Assembly: GCF_003391395.1 (NCBI RefSeq)
Contig: NZ_CP024190.1
Span: 4,650,001 to 4,714,000 of the forward strand
Direction of reading: 5' to 3'
Length of the DNA: 64,000 nt
Origin: Mycobacterium marinum
GTDB taxonomy: Bacteria > Actinomycetota > Actinomycetes > Mycobacteriales > Mycobacteriaceae
Position 1 is the first letter of the stretch. Every line of letters begins with the position of its first letter. The translations under genes and the position numbers were made by a program. Below are positions 15,725-24,519 of the stretch, piece after piece. A model generated the notes under the pieces. It saw only the letters and a program-made list of their open reading frames with translations, ran no database searches and had not been told where the DNA came from.

Positions 15725-16398
15725 GATGCGGCCGCCTTGGCCCGGTCGTATTGATTTATCCCCCAGACGATCGCGTGCAGCGACACCAGAAAGTGGTAGT
15801 CGTACTCGCGGAAGTCCCATTCCCAGCTGTCGGTGAACTCGAAGATGTCGCAGGCTGCCCGGTGCGTCGGCTGTGCCGGCCGCTGAATGCGGTGCGGCCG
15901 GAAGTCTTCAACCGGCTCTGACGGCAAGGGATCGTTGATCAGGTGGAATCGGAAGTTGGAGAGCGCCTGGCGGGCGGTGCACTCGTCGTGGATGACGTCG
16001 TCGGAAAGAACGCGGTCGCAGATGGCCTGCCACAACGGGCGGTGGGGGCCGGGGGTCCAGGCTCGGCTTTCCCAGAAGTATTCGAATACGCGCTGTTTGA
16101 ACCGGTCTGGGGAGTACGACTTATATCGGGTCGGGCCGCGAAGCTTCTCAGCCCAATAGCTCGCGTTGATGTATCCGACGGGATTTCTGAAGAACTCGAA
16201 CATGTCCGCCAGGCGCGCGAAATGGAAGTCTTCAAGATCGCCGGTGATGACGAGGTGGCCCGGCCAGGTGACGAGGTCGAAGCGCCAGATCGATGTACCT
16301 GGCTCAGCGAACCTGATGTGTCGATAGAGGCCTTCGTCTCGCAGCACCGCCATCTGGTGGTTGCGGGTCGACACTTCCAACATCTTCTCTGGCTTCAT
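15721..16398 (-). CDS. Hypothetical phage protein (225 aa)
   Basis: It begins MKPEKMLEVSTRNHQM. It has many aromatic residues and an ordered alpha/beta pattern (SIWRFDLVTWPGHLVITGDLE, RFKQRVFEYFWESRAW, FTDSWEWDFREYDYHFLVS). Proteins of this kind recur in actinophage early operons, but I know no assigned function. It overlaps the methyltransferase stop by 4 bp. Confidence 0.7.
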   Translation of the reverse strand: MKPEKMLEVSTRNHQMAVLRDEGLYRHIRFAEPGTSIWRFDLVTWPGHLVITGDLEDFHFARLADMFEFFRNPVGYINASYWAEKLRGPTRYKSYSPDRFKQRVFEYFWESRAWTPGPHRPLWQAICDRVLSDDVIHDECTARQALSNFRFHLINDPLPSEPVEDFRPHRIQRPAQPTHRAACDIFEFTDSWEWDFREYDYHFLVSLHAIVWGINQYDRAKAAAS

Positions 16399-17978
16399 GA
16401 CGCGCCTTCCCCGAGTGATTCGGCGACGACCCCGACGAGGTCGCGTGCGGCCGGAGGTGTGACGGCGTTCCCGGCTTGGCGTACTTGTTCGCGGCGGTTG
16501 CCGAGGATGACGTATTCGCGGGGGAAGTCCATGGCGGCGGCGATCTCGCGGGGCTCGAGCATCCGGAACAGAACGTCGTCTACGTCGATGGTGGGGCTGT
16601 CAGCAGCGAGCAGCGACTGGTGCCCCTTCGTCGTCACCGTGCGGATGGGTTCGGTCGCGGGCGTAACCATCTCGGCGCCATCGCCCTTGCTGCCGTTGTT
16701 CCGCATCAGCAGCGCGTGCCGCTCCGTCGCCGTCACTGTGGCCAGCGGGTCGGCGGCCGGCCGGGTTGCGCCGTTGCCGTAGTAGGTGGTCACCAGGCCG
16801 TGGTGGTTGCCGTTGGCGACGACGGTGCAGAGCGGGTCTGTGACGGGGCGGTGTGTGGATCCGCCGCCACGCAGTTCGGCGATGAACGCCAGGCCTGTCT
16901 CGTTGCGTGTGGTCTGGGTGCGTAGTGGCTCGTCGACTGTTTGCGCAGTCTTGCGGAGGCGGCTTTCTACGGGTACGGCGAGTGCTTTGGAGATCGTCGT
17001 GTGGACGGTGCGCATTGGGTCTTCGAGCGGCCATGCGCGGTAGTAGCCGTCAGCGCGGCCGTGTGCTGGATGGCGGGGATTCGCGGCATCGTAGGTGTTT
17101 CCGGCGGCTTCGACGAGTAGCGGCGCCCAGTAGCGTTGGATGCCGGCGCGGATCCGCGCCAGTGTCTTCTCTGCCAGTGGTTTGGCACGGTCTCCGATCC
17201 GCTGCCCCAGCAGTGTCCAGTCGATGATCTCGGCGGCCGGGCGGTAATTCGGTTCGATGACGGTGATGCAGCCGCGGACGGGGCAGGTGTAGACGTATTG
17301 CTGGCGGTAGCGCCCCCACGGGGCCCGGTCGACGCGTTTGAACGCCTGCCGGGCCCGGACTTCGCCGTGCTGTGGGCACACGGCGACTGGCGCGGTTACG
17401 CGATCGATGTCGGGCCGTTGGTTGCCTTTGCGCCAGAACAGGACGTACATGCGGTCACGTGACTGCGGCGCCCCGGGCCCGTACGTCTGGGCGTGCATGC
17501 TGTTGAGGAACACGATGTGGTGGTCGTAGCCGAGGGAGTCCATCGCCATCAGCCATGCCCGGAACGGCTGCCAGTTCCAGGCGTCGACAACGTTTTCGAC
17601 GATGACTGCCTGGTACCGGTGGGCTTCGGCGAAGCGGGGTACGTCCCACATGGTGGCCCGGGAGCGTTCGGCCGCGGCGTCGGGGAGAATCTCGCCGAAC
17701 AGGTCTGGTTGCGTGTCGGCGCGTTTGCGGCCTTTGGCGACCGAGTGGTTGGTGCATTCGGGGCTGGCCCAGAGTAGGTCGGTGCGCGGGAACCGGCGTG
17801 GGTCGACAGCCGATAGGTCGGCGCACAGGTGGTCGGCGTCGGGATGGTTGGCGTTGTGCGTTTCTACGGCCAGATCCCAGTGGTTCGATGCGATCCGCAC
17901 GGTTACCCCGGGTACCGCGATGGCGCCGGTGGAGCTGCCGCCAGCGCCGCAGAACAAGTCGGTCAGTGTCAGTGTCAT
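16395..17978 (-). CDS. DNA (cytosine-5-)-methyltransferase
   Basis: 527 aa. Motif I is TDLFCGAGGSSTG at residues 6-18 (SAM binding). The motif IV catalytic Cys is in WASPECTNHS (Cys75), motif VI is VIVENV, and the late QVRQAGNAVTPPAARDLV matches motif X. No restriction nuclease gene is nearby, so this is probably a solitary phage methylase that protects phage DNA or alters regulation. It begins just after the 65-aa gene. Confidence 0.92.
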   Translation of the reverse strand: MTLTLTDLFCGAGGSSTGAIAVPGVTVRIASNHWDLAVETHNANHPDADHLCADLSAVDPRRFPRTDLLWASPECTNHSVAKGRKRADTQPDLFGEILPDAAAERSRATMWDVPRFAEAHRYQAVIVENVVDAWNWQPFRAWLMAMDSLGYDHHIVFLNSMHAQTYGPGAPQSRDRMYVLFWRKGNQRPDIDRVTAPVAVCPQHGEVRARQAFKRVDRAPWGRYRQQYVYTCPVRGCITVIEPNYRPAAEIIDWTLLGQRIGDRAKPLAEKTLARIRAGIQRYWAPLLVEAAGNTYDAANPRHPAHGRADGYYRAWPLEDPMRTVHTTISKALAVPVESRLRKTAQTVDEPLRTQTTRNETGLAFIAELRGGGSTHRPVTDPLCTVVANGNHHGLVTTYYGNGATRPAADPLATVTATERHALLMRNNGSKGDGAEMVTPATEPIRTVTTKGHQSLLAADSPTIDVDDVLFRMLEPREIAAAMDFPREYVILGNRREQVRQAGNAVTPPAARDLVGVVAESLGEGAS

Positions 17979-17981
17979 CTG

Positions 17982-18179
17982 CTAGAACCGATCCCCCGTC
18001 ACGTCCACGTAACGGGCCCCAATGGGGAATAGGTTGCGACATTGCGCGAGTGTGGCGTGCGCCTGGGCGCGGGCGATGAACGTTTGCGTCACGCGCAGGC
18101 CGGGGTCCATCTCGCCGACCTGGGCGAGTAGCCGCTCGGCCTCGGCGTAGTGCCAACCGGGAAAGTGGGATTCGGTCAT
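17982..18179 (-). CDS. Hypothetical phage protein (65 aa)
   Basis: MTESHFPGWHYAEAERL; helical, with a Gln/Ala-rich middle (IARAQAHATLAQCR). It overlaps the DUF3310 gene by 4 bp, with a 3 bp gap to the methyltransferase. Function unknown. Confidence 0.6.
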   Translation of the reverse strand: MTESHFPGWHYAEAERLLAQVGEMDPGLRVTQTFIARAQAHATLAQCRNLFPIGARYVDVTGDRF

Positions 18180-18421
18180 GTCGCCTCCGTCCCGGCAGGC
18201 ACTTCTTTGCCGTCGGCGATGATTCGGTTGATCTCGCGGTCGATATACCAGCGGGCCTTTTTCAGATCCTCGATGGTCGCTTCGCCTTGTTTGCGGCCGG
18301 CGCGGGCGAGGTATTTGATCGCGGATCCGCGGTTGAAGTTCAGCCGCTCGGCGATGTCGATGACTTCGGCGCCGTTGCTGAATCCGCGGTAGTGCGATGG
18401 GTTTATCTTGTCGTCGCTCAC
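18176..18421 (-). CDS. DUF3310 protein
   Basis: 81 aa. It carries the family hallmark INPSHYRGFSNGAEVIDI, then FNRGSAIKYLARAGRK and EDLKKARWYIDREI. DUF3310 domains occur in phage nucleotide-metabolism proteins (T7 gp1.7 relatives). The neighbouring thyX supports a role in dNTP supply. Confidence 0.88.
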   Translation of the reverse strand: MSDDKINPSHYRGFSNGAEVIDIAERLNFNRGSAIKYLARAGRKQGEATIEDLKKARWYIDREINRIIADGKEVPAGTEAT

Positions 18422-19119
18422 GGGGCGACCCTTCCGTTGCTGACGAAGGCGCTGTACGTCACTGGGGCGTGCGCAGCGAAGTGCCCCTCGTACTCGGCGG
18501 CGATGACGTTGATCTCCCGCATCGGCTTCGATGGGAACCAGGAATCGGGACTGTCTACGCGCAGTGAGAGGAAGTTCATCAGGGCACGCGCATTCATCTT
18601 CACGATGCAGGTGGACATGATGTTGACGGGCAACACCATTCGCGCCACCTCGCGCAGGATCCCGGCGTCGAGCATCGCCTCATACTGCCGATAGCTGTTC
18701 TCGCAAGTGGCGCGGAAAGCTGCCTGCAGCAGGGCGTATTGATCATCTGTTCCGGGGGCCACCTGATAGTCCATCGATTTCGACCCGGGCACCTGCTGCA
18801 GGGGGCGTAGATCGTCGGGCAGGTAGAACACCGGTGCTAGCTTCTTGTATCTGCCGGATTCCTCGTTGTAGGACGCCATTCGGTGGCGGTGGTGCTCGCG
18901 CCACACGAAGATCGGCGCGGTCACCCGGAACGTGATGTCCATGTGCTCGAATGGCGTGCCGTGGCGGTCTTTGATCAGCCGGTAGATCAGGCCGGCGCGC
19001 GCCTGCGGCGTCGCTTCGTCGCCCCGTGTGGATGTCCACGCCGAGAAGCACGGCCACTCATCGGAGAAGTCTGTTTTGACCAGCTCCACGCTCATCTGGG
19101 AGGTTAGGCGCACGGTCAT
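18418..19119 (-). CDS. thyX: Flavin-dependent thymidylate synthase
   Basis: 233 aa. The ThyX signature RHRxxSxNExSxR is present within EHHRHRMASYNEESGRY (about residues 75-91), with the flanking TPFEHMDITF and the dUMP-binding C-terminal region ARALMNFLSLRVD. It converts dUMP to dTMP with FAD and methylene-THF. It is coupled (ATGA) to DUF3310 and to the upstream gene. Mycobacteria have their own thyX, so this is a phage copy boosting dTMP. Confidence 0.93.
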   Translation of the reverse strand: MTVRLTSQMSVELVKTDFSDEWPCFSAWTSTRGDEATPQARAGLIYRLIKDRHGTPFEHMDITFRVTAPIFVWREHHRHRMASYNEESGRYKKLAPVFYLPDDLRPLQQVPGSKSMDYQVAPGTDDQYALLQAAFRATCENSYRQYEAMLDAGILREVARMVLPVNIMSTCIVKMNARALMNFLSLRVDSPDSWFPSKPMREINVIAAEYEGHFAAHAPVTYSAFVSNGRVAP

Positions 19120-19832
19120 GCTGCTGCCCCTGCGATGGCTTTCTCCAACATGTCTTCGACGTCAGCTTGTGTGCGTCCTGGTTGGCCTTCCCAGAAGCCG
19201 ATGAGGCCGAGGGGTTGGCCGAGTGCTGCCGAGACGGCCTGGCGGGCCGCCTGGTTCGCTGCGTCGCGTTCGTGCGGGAACTCGTGTGCCCGGTCGACGA
19301 CGTGGTTGATCGCGCGTCGGATGCACCAGGGTGGGACTAGGCCCCAGGCGTTGTGTCGCCAGCCGTCGCGGCGGATCAGGCCGAGGGTGCTGAGGAGGAT
19401 GCCTTCGGTGGTTGTGTCGGGTGCTTGGGTCGGCGAGGTCATCAGCTGTCGCTCTGCGGCGTAGTCAGGGTGTTGTCCGGCCATGTGGCGTCCCAGGTCG
19501 GCGAACGTGCGCTTGCAGCAGGGGCACACGCCGTTCGCGACGCGTTTGCGTGTCTTGGTGAGAACACCTTTGGTGGCGATCAGCGATGCGCGTGTGGAGC
19601 GGAGGTCTTCGTCGCGGTTGGCGAGCTGGCGTTCCAGCCGGTCGGCACGCGCACGCTGCTTCTGCTCCTCAGTACGGCCGGTGTAGTGCTGGCGATGGCC
19701 AGCCGGGCAGAAGAACCATTCGTGGTCGTTGAGGCGGCGGCTTTGGTAGTCGGCTGGCATAGCGAATGCCATTCCGCATCTGCAGCAGTGCTCAACGATG
19801 AGCTGTTCTGTGTAGTTCAGGGTCGCGGTCAT
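19116..19832 (-). CDS. Zinc-finger protein with C-terminal DUF6197-like domain
   Basis: 238 aa from ATG 19832 (MTATLNYTEQL). N-terminus: CCRCGMAF and FFCPAGH, then a coiled coil (about residues 50-85, EEQKQRARADRLERQL), a CPCCKR...H..GQH zinc finger near 105-125, and a C-terminal DUF6197-like part ending FWEGQPGRTQADVEDMLEKA. It looks like two phage modules fused. Function unknown. Confidence 0.7.
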   Translation of the reverse strand: MTATLNYTEQLIVEHCCRCGMAFAMPADYQSRRLNDHEWFFCPAGHRQHYTGRTEEQKQRARADRLERQLANRDEDLRSTRASLIATKGVLTKTRKRVANGVCPCCKRTFADLGRHMAGQHPDYAAERQLMTSPTQAPDTTTEGILLSTLGLIRRDGWRHNAWGLVPPWCIRRAINHVVDRAHEFPHERDAANQAARQAVSAALGQPLGLIGFWEGQPGRTQADVEDMLEKAIAGAAA

Positions 19833-20101
19833 TCGGGGTTGGCCTCGCGTAGTAGTAGATCGGCGTGTCCGTCTCGGCGTAGGTAGACATCGGTGCCGGT
19901 GCCGAACAGCTGATCTATGGCTGCGCGGCAGTCGGCCTCGTTGGTGTAGGCCTCGGAGCTGACGGCGAGGACTCTGTGGTTGCCGCCGTTGATGGCGCGC
20001 CAGCGCCAACGCTGCGGCCGCCGGGAGGGGCGGCCGAGCACGCTCTTGGCTGGCACTTGATACAGGTCGACGAAGACGACCGCTGGCATGTTCACTGACA
20101 C
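19829..20101 (-). CDS. Small DUF1508/YegP-like protein
   Basis: 90 aa. The core RWRWRAINGGNHRVLAVSSE followed by AYTNEADCRAAI has the W-x-W-R...NG..la.S..gY pattern of the YegP/DUF1508 fold. It ends in an acidic tail. It lies between the clamp gene and the zinc-finger gene. Confidence 0.65.
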   Translation of the reverse strand: MSVNMPAVVFVDLYQVPAKSVLGRPSRRPQRWRWRAINGGNHRVLAVSSEAYTNEADCRAAIDQLFGTGTDVYLRRDGHADLLLREANPE

Positions 20102-20103
20102 GG

Positions 20104-21246
20104 TTACTGTCCTTCCCTTCCTTTGATTCCCATGAGTGCAGCGACGGTGTCACGCTGCGGCGGCACACGATTCGTGTCGATAGCTCCGGGAAAGGCGTAG
20201 ACCATGTGTCCTTCCTTTAGGAAGGCGAGCGTGACGTTCGGGTCGTCGATGGCGCTGAGGGTTTTGTGCAGTCGCCTGCTGGATAGGGCGATCTTTCGGT
20301 CTCCCCCGTGTTGAACGGCGGCGACTGTCTCGTCGATGTTGCCGGCGGTGGACTGCGTCGTTGTGACCGAGAGTGTGTCGGAGTTGATCGCGACGTCGAT
20401 CTGGGCGTTTTGGTCGTCGGCGATCGACGCTGCACGTTTCAGTGTTGACGCCAGCTCGGCGGTTGGGACGGTAACAGCTGCGTGAAACGGTGATTTGAGG
20501 CTAAGAACTCTGTCGACGTTGGGGAACTCCTCGTCGAGCACCCGAGTGATAACGGTGGTTGACGGTGTCCGCAAGCCTAATGTCGCTCCGTTCCAGAGTA
20601 TTTCGATAGGTTCGGCGCCGTTACCGGAGGCGGCCTTGATGGTGGCCAGCAGGTCTGCCGCGGGAACGTTGATGTTGGCTTCGCCAGCGCCGGTCCATTC
20701 AATCTCGCGGCGGGCAATCATGTAACGGTCGGTGGCACACAGTCGCATCTGGCCCGGCCGACAGTCGATGTTGAGAGCCGTAAACTCGGCTGGTAGCGCA
20801 TCGGTGGAGGCAAACCGGCCAATCACATGCACTGCTTCACTGAAGGATTCAGCGTTTACGCACCCGATGGCGTCCTCCGATCCCATGACAGGCAGACGTG
20901 GATAGTCTGTGGCGTGTAGCACAGGCAGCCGGAACTCGGTTCGCGGTGTTGCGATCACCATCTCTGCGTTGCCGACTGTCACTTGACATTCGGGACCTTT
21001 CGGCAAGTTCGCGCCGACTGCGGCTAGGAGCCGACCCGCGACCACCACAGTGTCGGTGTCAGCTACGTCCGCGGCGGTTAGCCGCGTGGTCGCACGGTTG
21101 TAGTTGAAACTTGAGAACGTGACCGTTCCGAGTTGTGCCTCAACCAGTACGCCACCGAGGATCGATGCGGCTGGTCTGGTTGGAAGCGAACTGATTGCGG
21201 CAGCAATAGTTTCAGCGAGAGTTCCTGAATTAATAACGAACTTCAC
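20104..21246 (-). CDS. DNA polymerase sliding clamp (beta-like)
   Basis: 380 aa from GTG 21246 (GTGA overlap). Three repeated clamp domains are visible: MKFVINSGTLAETIAA, then FSEAVHVIGRFASTD with ALNIDCRPGQMRLCATDRYMIA (equivalent to the host LLATDRYRLA segment), then LASTLKRAASIADD. This indicates a DnaN homologue with the full three-domain length. Phage clamps usually load onto the phage or host replicase. No polymerase gene is seen in the window, so it probably works with host PolIII. Confidence 0.88.
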   Translation of the reverse strand: MKFVINSGTLAETIAAAISSLPTRPAASILGGVLVEAQLGTVTFSSFNYNRATTRLTAADVADTDTVVVAGRLLAAVGANLPKGPECQVTVGNAEMVIATPRTEFRLPVLHATDYPRLPVMGSEDAIGCVNAESFSEAVHVIGRFASTDALPAEFTALNIDCRPGQMRLCATDRYMIARREIEWTGAGEANINVPAADLLATIKAASGNGAEPIEILWNGATLGLRTPSTTVITRVLDEEFPNVDRVLSLKSPFHAAVTVPTAELASTLKRAASIADDQNAQIDVAINSDTLSVTTTQSTAGNIDETVAAVQHGGDRKIALSSRRLHKTLSAIDDPNVTLAFLKEGHMVYAFPGAIDTNRVPPQRDTVAALMGIKGREGQ

Positions 21247-21443
21247 CGAAAGTCGCCTTCGGCAAAGTCTATGGCGTCTTGCTCGGTGAGTATGAATACG
21301 CGGGCGCCGGGGTGCAGTGGGATCACGACCCCCGGAGGGGATTGGCATTCGACAGTGATGGTGGTGGTGTCGGCCGAAATGATCTCTCCCGCAGCGGAGG
21401 CTTGCGCGTGAAGTTGTTGCAGGTACGGGTGTTCGGATCCCAT
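21243..21443 (-). CDS. Hypothetical phage protein (66 aa)
   Basis: Starts at ATG 21443 (MGSEHPYLQQLHAQA). It is beta-rich (IISADTTTITVECQSP, ARVFILTEQDAIDFA) and overlaps the clamp start by GTGA. No family recognised. Confidence 0.6.
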   Translation of the reverse strand: MGSEHPYLQQLHAQASAAGEIISADTTTITVECQSPPGVVIPLHPGARVFILTEQDAIDFAEGDFR

Positions 21444-21454
21444 GCTCGTGCCTT

Positions 21455-22807
21455 TCAGTTGCCGCCGTCGATGGTTTGTTGTCCGTCTTGGTTTGCCCGT
21501 ATGTCTGCGGTGTTGAGTGCTTCGCGGATCTGGGCGTCGAGGTCGCCGTGCTTGTTCCACGTGTCGAGTTGTGCCGCGACCTTGGTTAATTGGGTGTCTG
21601 TGAGCGCGGTTTCCGGTTGGATGGTGGTGCCGAGGATTTCGCCGAGGACTAGGTGTCGGTCTTCGGGGTTGCCGCAGTTGGCCTGGTTGAACAGTGCTTC
21701 GATTTCGTCGATGCACTGTCGGCGGGCTTTCTCGCTCAGCCCGCTGCTACGGCTTTTTGCGGCGCTTAGGGCTTTGGCGACACGATCGGTTTGGCCGGGC
21801 GTGGACTCGGTGGGCGCGCCGGGAGGTTCGGTGTTGGCCAGGTCGGCGCCGTCATACGTATCGTTTGCGTCGGCTTCCTGCGTTTCGGCGCTATCTGCGC
21901 CGGCGTCGACCCGGCTTTCCTCCTCCTGCACTGTGGTGGTTTTCCCCGCGCCGGCGGGCTTGACCTTGCCGCGCAGCTTCCCCGCTGGCGGCGCGTCGGT
22001 GTCTGCGGTGCAGGCGAGCTCGTCGACTGTTTCAGCGTCGATCGGCGGGAATATCTCGTCGCGACCGACTTCGCCGGCCGTGATGGACTTGCCTGCGATC
22101 TTCATCTGCGCGACGTCCTCGGCTGACCAGGCGCCGCGCTTCTTCCCGAGTCGGGCTTCGAGTTGCTTCTCGGTGACGCCGATCTTGTCGCGGAACCAGG
22201 CGACCATGGTGTTGATGCGGTCTTGGAGTGGTTCGCCTTCGCCGTGCTCGAGGGTGTGGCGGCAGATGTCCTGGGCTTTCTCGGTGAACCAGCGCGGCAG
22301 GATCGTCTGAATGCATTCGCGGACCGCGCGGGCGCCGACGTTCTGGTTGTTGAGGTAGATGTCGGTCAGGTCCACGAGCTGGGTGCGCTGCCCGGCGCGC
22401 ATCCTCTGGTGCGGCACGATGAACGTGCGCGAGCTGCGGGTGTTCTTCTGCATGTCCCAGCACGTGGCCAAAACTTCGGACTCACCTTTGTCGTCGTTTC
22501 GGGCAAGTTCTTTGACGCCGTAGTCGACGTTGCCCCAGATGCGAGCGAGCTCGCGCATGAGGTGCACTGAGGGGCCGGATCCACGGTTGGTGACTTGGTA
22601 GAAGGCTTGCTCGGCCATGTCCAGGCGGCTGCAGACGTATTCCATTTCGCGTTCGGCGTCGGCCATGTCGCGGGGGCAGTTTTGGGCGACGGTGACGGCG
22701 GCCTGGACGTCTGCGATCGCGCGGGACTGCTCGATCGATGTCGCCTGACTAGCTGCGGCCGCGCGTCCGTTGCTGGGCGGGGCGTAACGCTGGATGGTCG
22801 CGGTCAT
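21455..22807 (-). CDS. RecT-like ssDNA annealing protein
   Basis: 450 aa from ATG 22807 (MTATIQRYAPPSNG). The N-terminal 230 residues carry the features of the actinophage RecT-like group: YQVTNRGSGPSVHLMRELARIWGNVDYGV, ATCWDMQKNTRSSRTF, and VGARAVRECIQTILP. The C-terminal part is an acidic, low-complexity linker and a helical end. It is coupled by ATGA to the exonuclease gene, forming a RecE/RecT-type recombination pair. Confidence 0.82.
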   Translation of the reverse strand: MTATIQRYAPPSNGRAAAASQATSIEQSRAIADVQAAVTVAQNCPRDMADAEREMEYVCSRLDMAEQAFYQVTNRGSGPSVHLMRELARIWGNVDYGVKELARNDDKGESEVLATCWDMQKNTRSSRTFIVPHQRMRAGQRTQLVDLTDIYLNNQNVGARAVRECIQTILPRWFTEKAQDICRHTLEHGEGEPLQDRINTMVAWFRDKIGVTEKQLEARLGKKRGAWSAEDVAQMKIAGKSITAGEVGRDEIFPPIDAETVDELACTADTDAPPAGKLRGKVKPAGAGKTTTVQEEESRVDAGADSAETQEADANDTYDGADLANTEPPGAPTESTPGQTDRVAKALSAAKSRSSGLSEKARRQCIDEIEALFNQANCGNPEDRHLVLGEILGTTIQPETALTDTQLTKVAAQLDTWNKHGDLDAQIREALNTADIRANQDGQQTIDGGN

Positions 22808-23799
22808 GATGCCAGTTCCTCTTCTTGTCGGTAGGCGGCGTAGGCGGGGAGTTCGAAGCTGTGCATGTGCTCGCCGAAGCCCGGCCATACGCCGGCTTCG
22901 GTGCATTGGTGATAGATGTCGATGGCTTTCCGGTTTCGCCGGCGGCCGAGCTCGACATGGTTCGGCTTGATCCGGCCCACCGTCACCGGGAAGGGCGGCG
23001 TCTTGGACTGAAAGATCAGCCAGAAGTCGGGGTCGTCGGTGACGTCGGTTGCGATGAGCCCGTCTTCGTACCAGGCCTGCTGCATGTTGTATCCATATTC
23101 GCCGCAGGACTTTTCGCACTGCCCGGGGTAGGCGTTGGTGGTTGTCTTGTAGTCGGCGGCGACGATGCGGCCGCCGAGTTGGCACAGCCAGTCGGTGCGG
23201 AACCGCAGCCGCACGCCGGTTTCTTGGTCGTGCCAGTACCCCGACAGTTCCGGTGCGCCGTCCACGCTGTCGTTGAACAGCGCCCGCACGAGCGGATGCC
23301 GCATGGCGGCGTCGGCCATTTTTTTCGCCTTGGCGACGTCTTTGGACAGCAGCGGCACCTGGTGTGCTATCCAGGCTTCTTTGCGGGCGGATTGTGCACC
23401 ACCGCTGCGCCAGTTGTCGAATGGGACTTCGACGATGTCGGATCCCTCGCCGAGCACGTACTTGTGGGCGCCGTGCCCGAAGTCGTACTCCGGCTTGGGG
23501 TCCGGCGGTGTGAGGCGTTGGAACGCGAAGATCTCCGGCGAGCTCGGCGGAAGCAGCGCGCGGGCGCCGGACGATGAGAGGCTGTCGAGGTCGGCGTGGT
23601 ACGAGATGTCGTCGATGCCGCTGTACACGCCGTCTTCGGCGGGGATCTCTTGGTAGAGCTGTTGCACGTCGAGGTACACCAGCCCGGTTTCGCCGTCGGG
23701 TTGAACCCCTGGCCGGTCCTCGAGTTCGCGGACTGTGCCCCGCGCGATGGTGGTGGCGGTTGTCTTCCACCACACTTGGTCGCCGATGTTGAACGTCAT
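22804..23799 (-). CDS. RecE/Cas4-like exonuclease (PD-(D/E)XK)
   Basis: 331 aa from ATG 23799 (MTFNIGDQVWW). An extra N-terminal beta domain (about residues 1-50) precedes the nuclease: YHADLDSLSSSGARALL, FGHGAHKYVLGEG, the metal-binding Asp in RFRTDWL and the core VAADYKTT, followed by QQAWYEDGL. This is the catalytic order of phage RecE/YqaJ exonucleases, which make 3' overhangs for the RecT partner next door. Confidence 0.85.
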   Translation of the reverse strand: MTFNIGDQVWWKTTATTIARGTVRELEDRPGVQPDGETGLVYLDVQQLYQEIPAEDGVYSGIDDISYHADLDSLSSSGARALLPPSSPEIFAFQRLTPPDPKPEYDFGHGAHKYVLGEGSDIVEVPFDNWRSGGAQSARKEAWIAHQVPLLSKDVAKAKKMADAAMRHPLVRALFNDSVDGAPELSGYWHDQETGVRLRFRTDWLCQLGGRIVAADYKTTTNAYPGQCEKSCGEYGYNMQQAWYEDGLIATDVTDDPDFWLIFQSKTPPFPVTVGRIKPNHVELGRRRNRKAIDIYHQCTEAGVWPGFGEHMHSFELPAYAAYRQEEELAS

Positions 23800-24026
23800 G
23801 AGGCGATCAGCTCCCGTCGTTCGTTGCGGATGCTGGTGAGGATGCGGTCGACTGATCGTTTTGCGATGCCGAGTAGTTCGCCGATCTCGGCGCTGGTGAG
23901 TTTCCCGGCGAGCCTGCGCACGACTTCGCGGCGTTCGGCGGCGTTGATGGGTAGGCGGATGCGTTCGGTGACAACCCATTCGACTGCGAGCAAGTCCACA
24001 TCGGTTCCGCAGCGTGGGCCGATCAT
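23796..24026 (-). CDS. HTH protein (76 aa)
   Basis: Starts at ATG 24026 (MIGPRCGTDVDLL). Contains ERREVVRRLAGKLTSAEIGELLGIAKRSVDRILTS, cut here by residue order into a sigma-70 region-4/FixJ-like helix-turn-helix. Probably a small transcription regulator of the early operon. Confidence 0.65.
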   Translation of the reverse strand: MIGPRCGTDVDLLAVEWVVTERIRLPINAAERREVVRRLAGKLTSAEIGELLGIAKRSVDRILTSIRNERRELIAS

Positions 24027-24187
24027 CGCTGTGCCTCGTCGTGTCGGCGGATCAGTGTGGCGGCGGCCGCGAACGTGACTATGCCGATTGTGAGTGCGCA
24101 CGCGCTGACGGTCAGATCGCCCAGCGCGAACGCCGCGACGGAGCAGAGTGCGGTGAGAACGGTGATCAGGATGAGGAAGTCAGTCAC
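24023..24187 (-). CDS. Small membrane protein (54 aa)
   Basis: It starts with GTG 24187 (VTDFLILITV), overlapping the previous stop as GTGA. It has two hydrophobic helices, about residues 3-22 and 27-45, and a charged RRHDEAQR end. This topology occurs in phage holin-like and superinfection-exclusion proteins, but it lies in the early operon, so no role is assigned. Confidence 0.55.
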   Translation of the reverse strand: MTDFLILITVLTALCSVAAFALGDLTVSACALTIGIVTFAAAATLIRRHDEAQR

Positions 24188-24519
24188 AGTCGTTCCGTTT
24201 CGAGGATGTCGTGTAGGCATGCGATGGGGCGCCCGCAGGTGAGGCAGGCGATGTGGTGTGTGCCGCGCGGTAGCGCGGCGAGGCGGTTGGAGATGTCGCC
24301 TTGGATGCGTTGCGCGGTGCCGGATAGGCAGGTCAGGCAGAGCAGTAGGACGATGGCGCCGTCTGGGGTGAGGGCGTGTGGGTCGCGGTCGCCGCGGGGC
24401 TGGCAGCAGTCGAGCTGGTGGATTCGGACGATGTGTGTGGCGGGGCCGTGGTGGGTCACGTGGCCGTCACACGCGGTGCGCTCGATATCAGCCCAAATCT
24501 GATCTGCGGGCGCGCTCAT
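24184..24519 (-). CDS. Cys/His-rich phage protein (111 aa)
   Basis: Starts at ATG 24519 (MSAPADQIWADIERTACD). Two Cys pairs (LLLCLTCLSG and IACLTCGRPIACLH) and several His residues in the first half suggest zinc binding. 4 bp overlaps on both sides. Confidence 0.6.
   Translation of the reverse strand: MSAPADQIWADIERTACDGHVTHHGPATHIVRIHQLDCCQPRGDRDPHALTPDGAIVLLLCLTCLSGTAQRIQGDISNRLAALPRGTHHIACLTCGRPIACLHDILETERL

Noticed and set aside
21455..23773. 772-aa minus frame
   Set aside because: Only the part after ATG 22807 is real; the rest overlaps the exonuclease gene out of frame and is Arg-rich.
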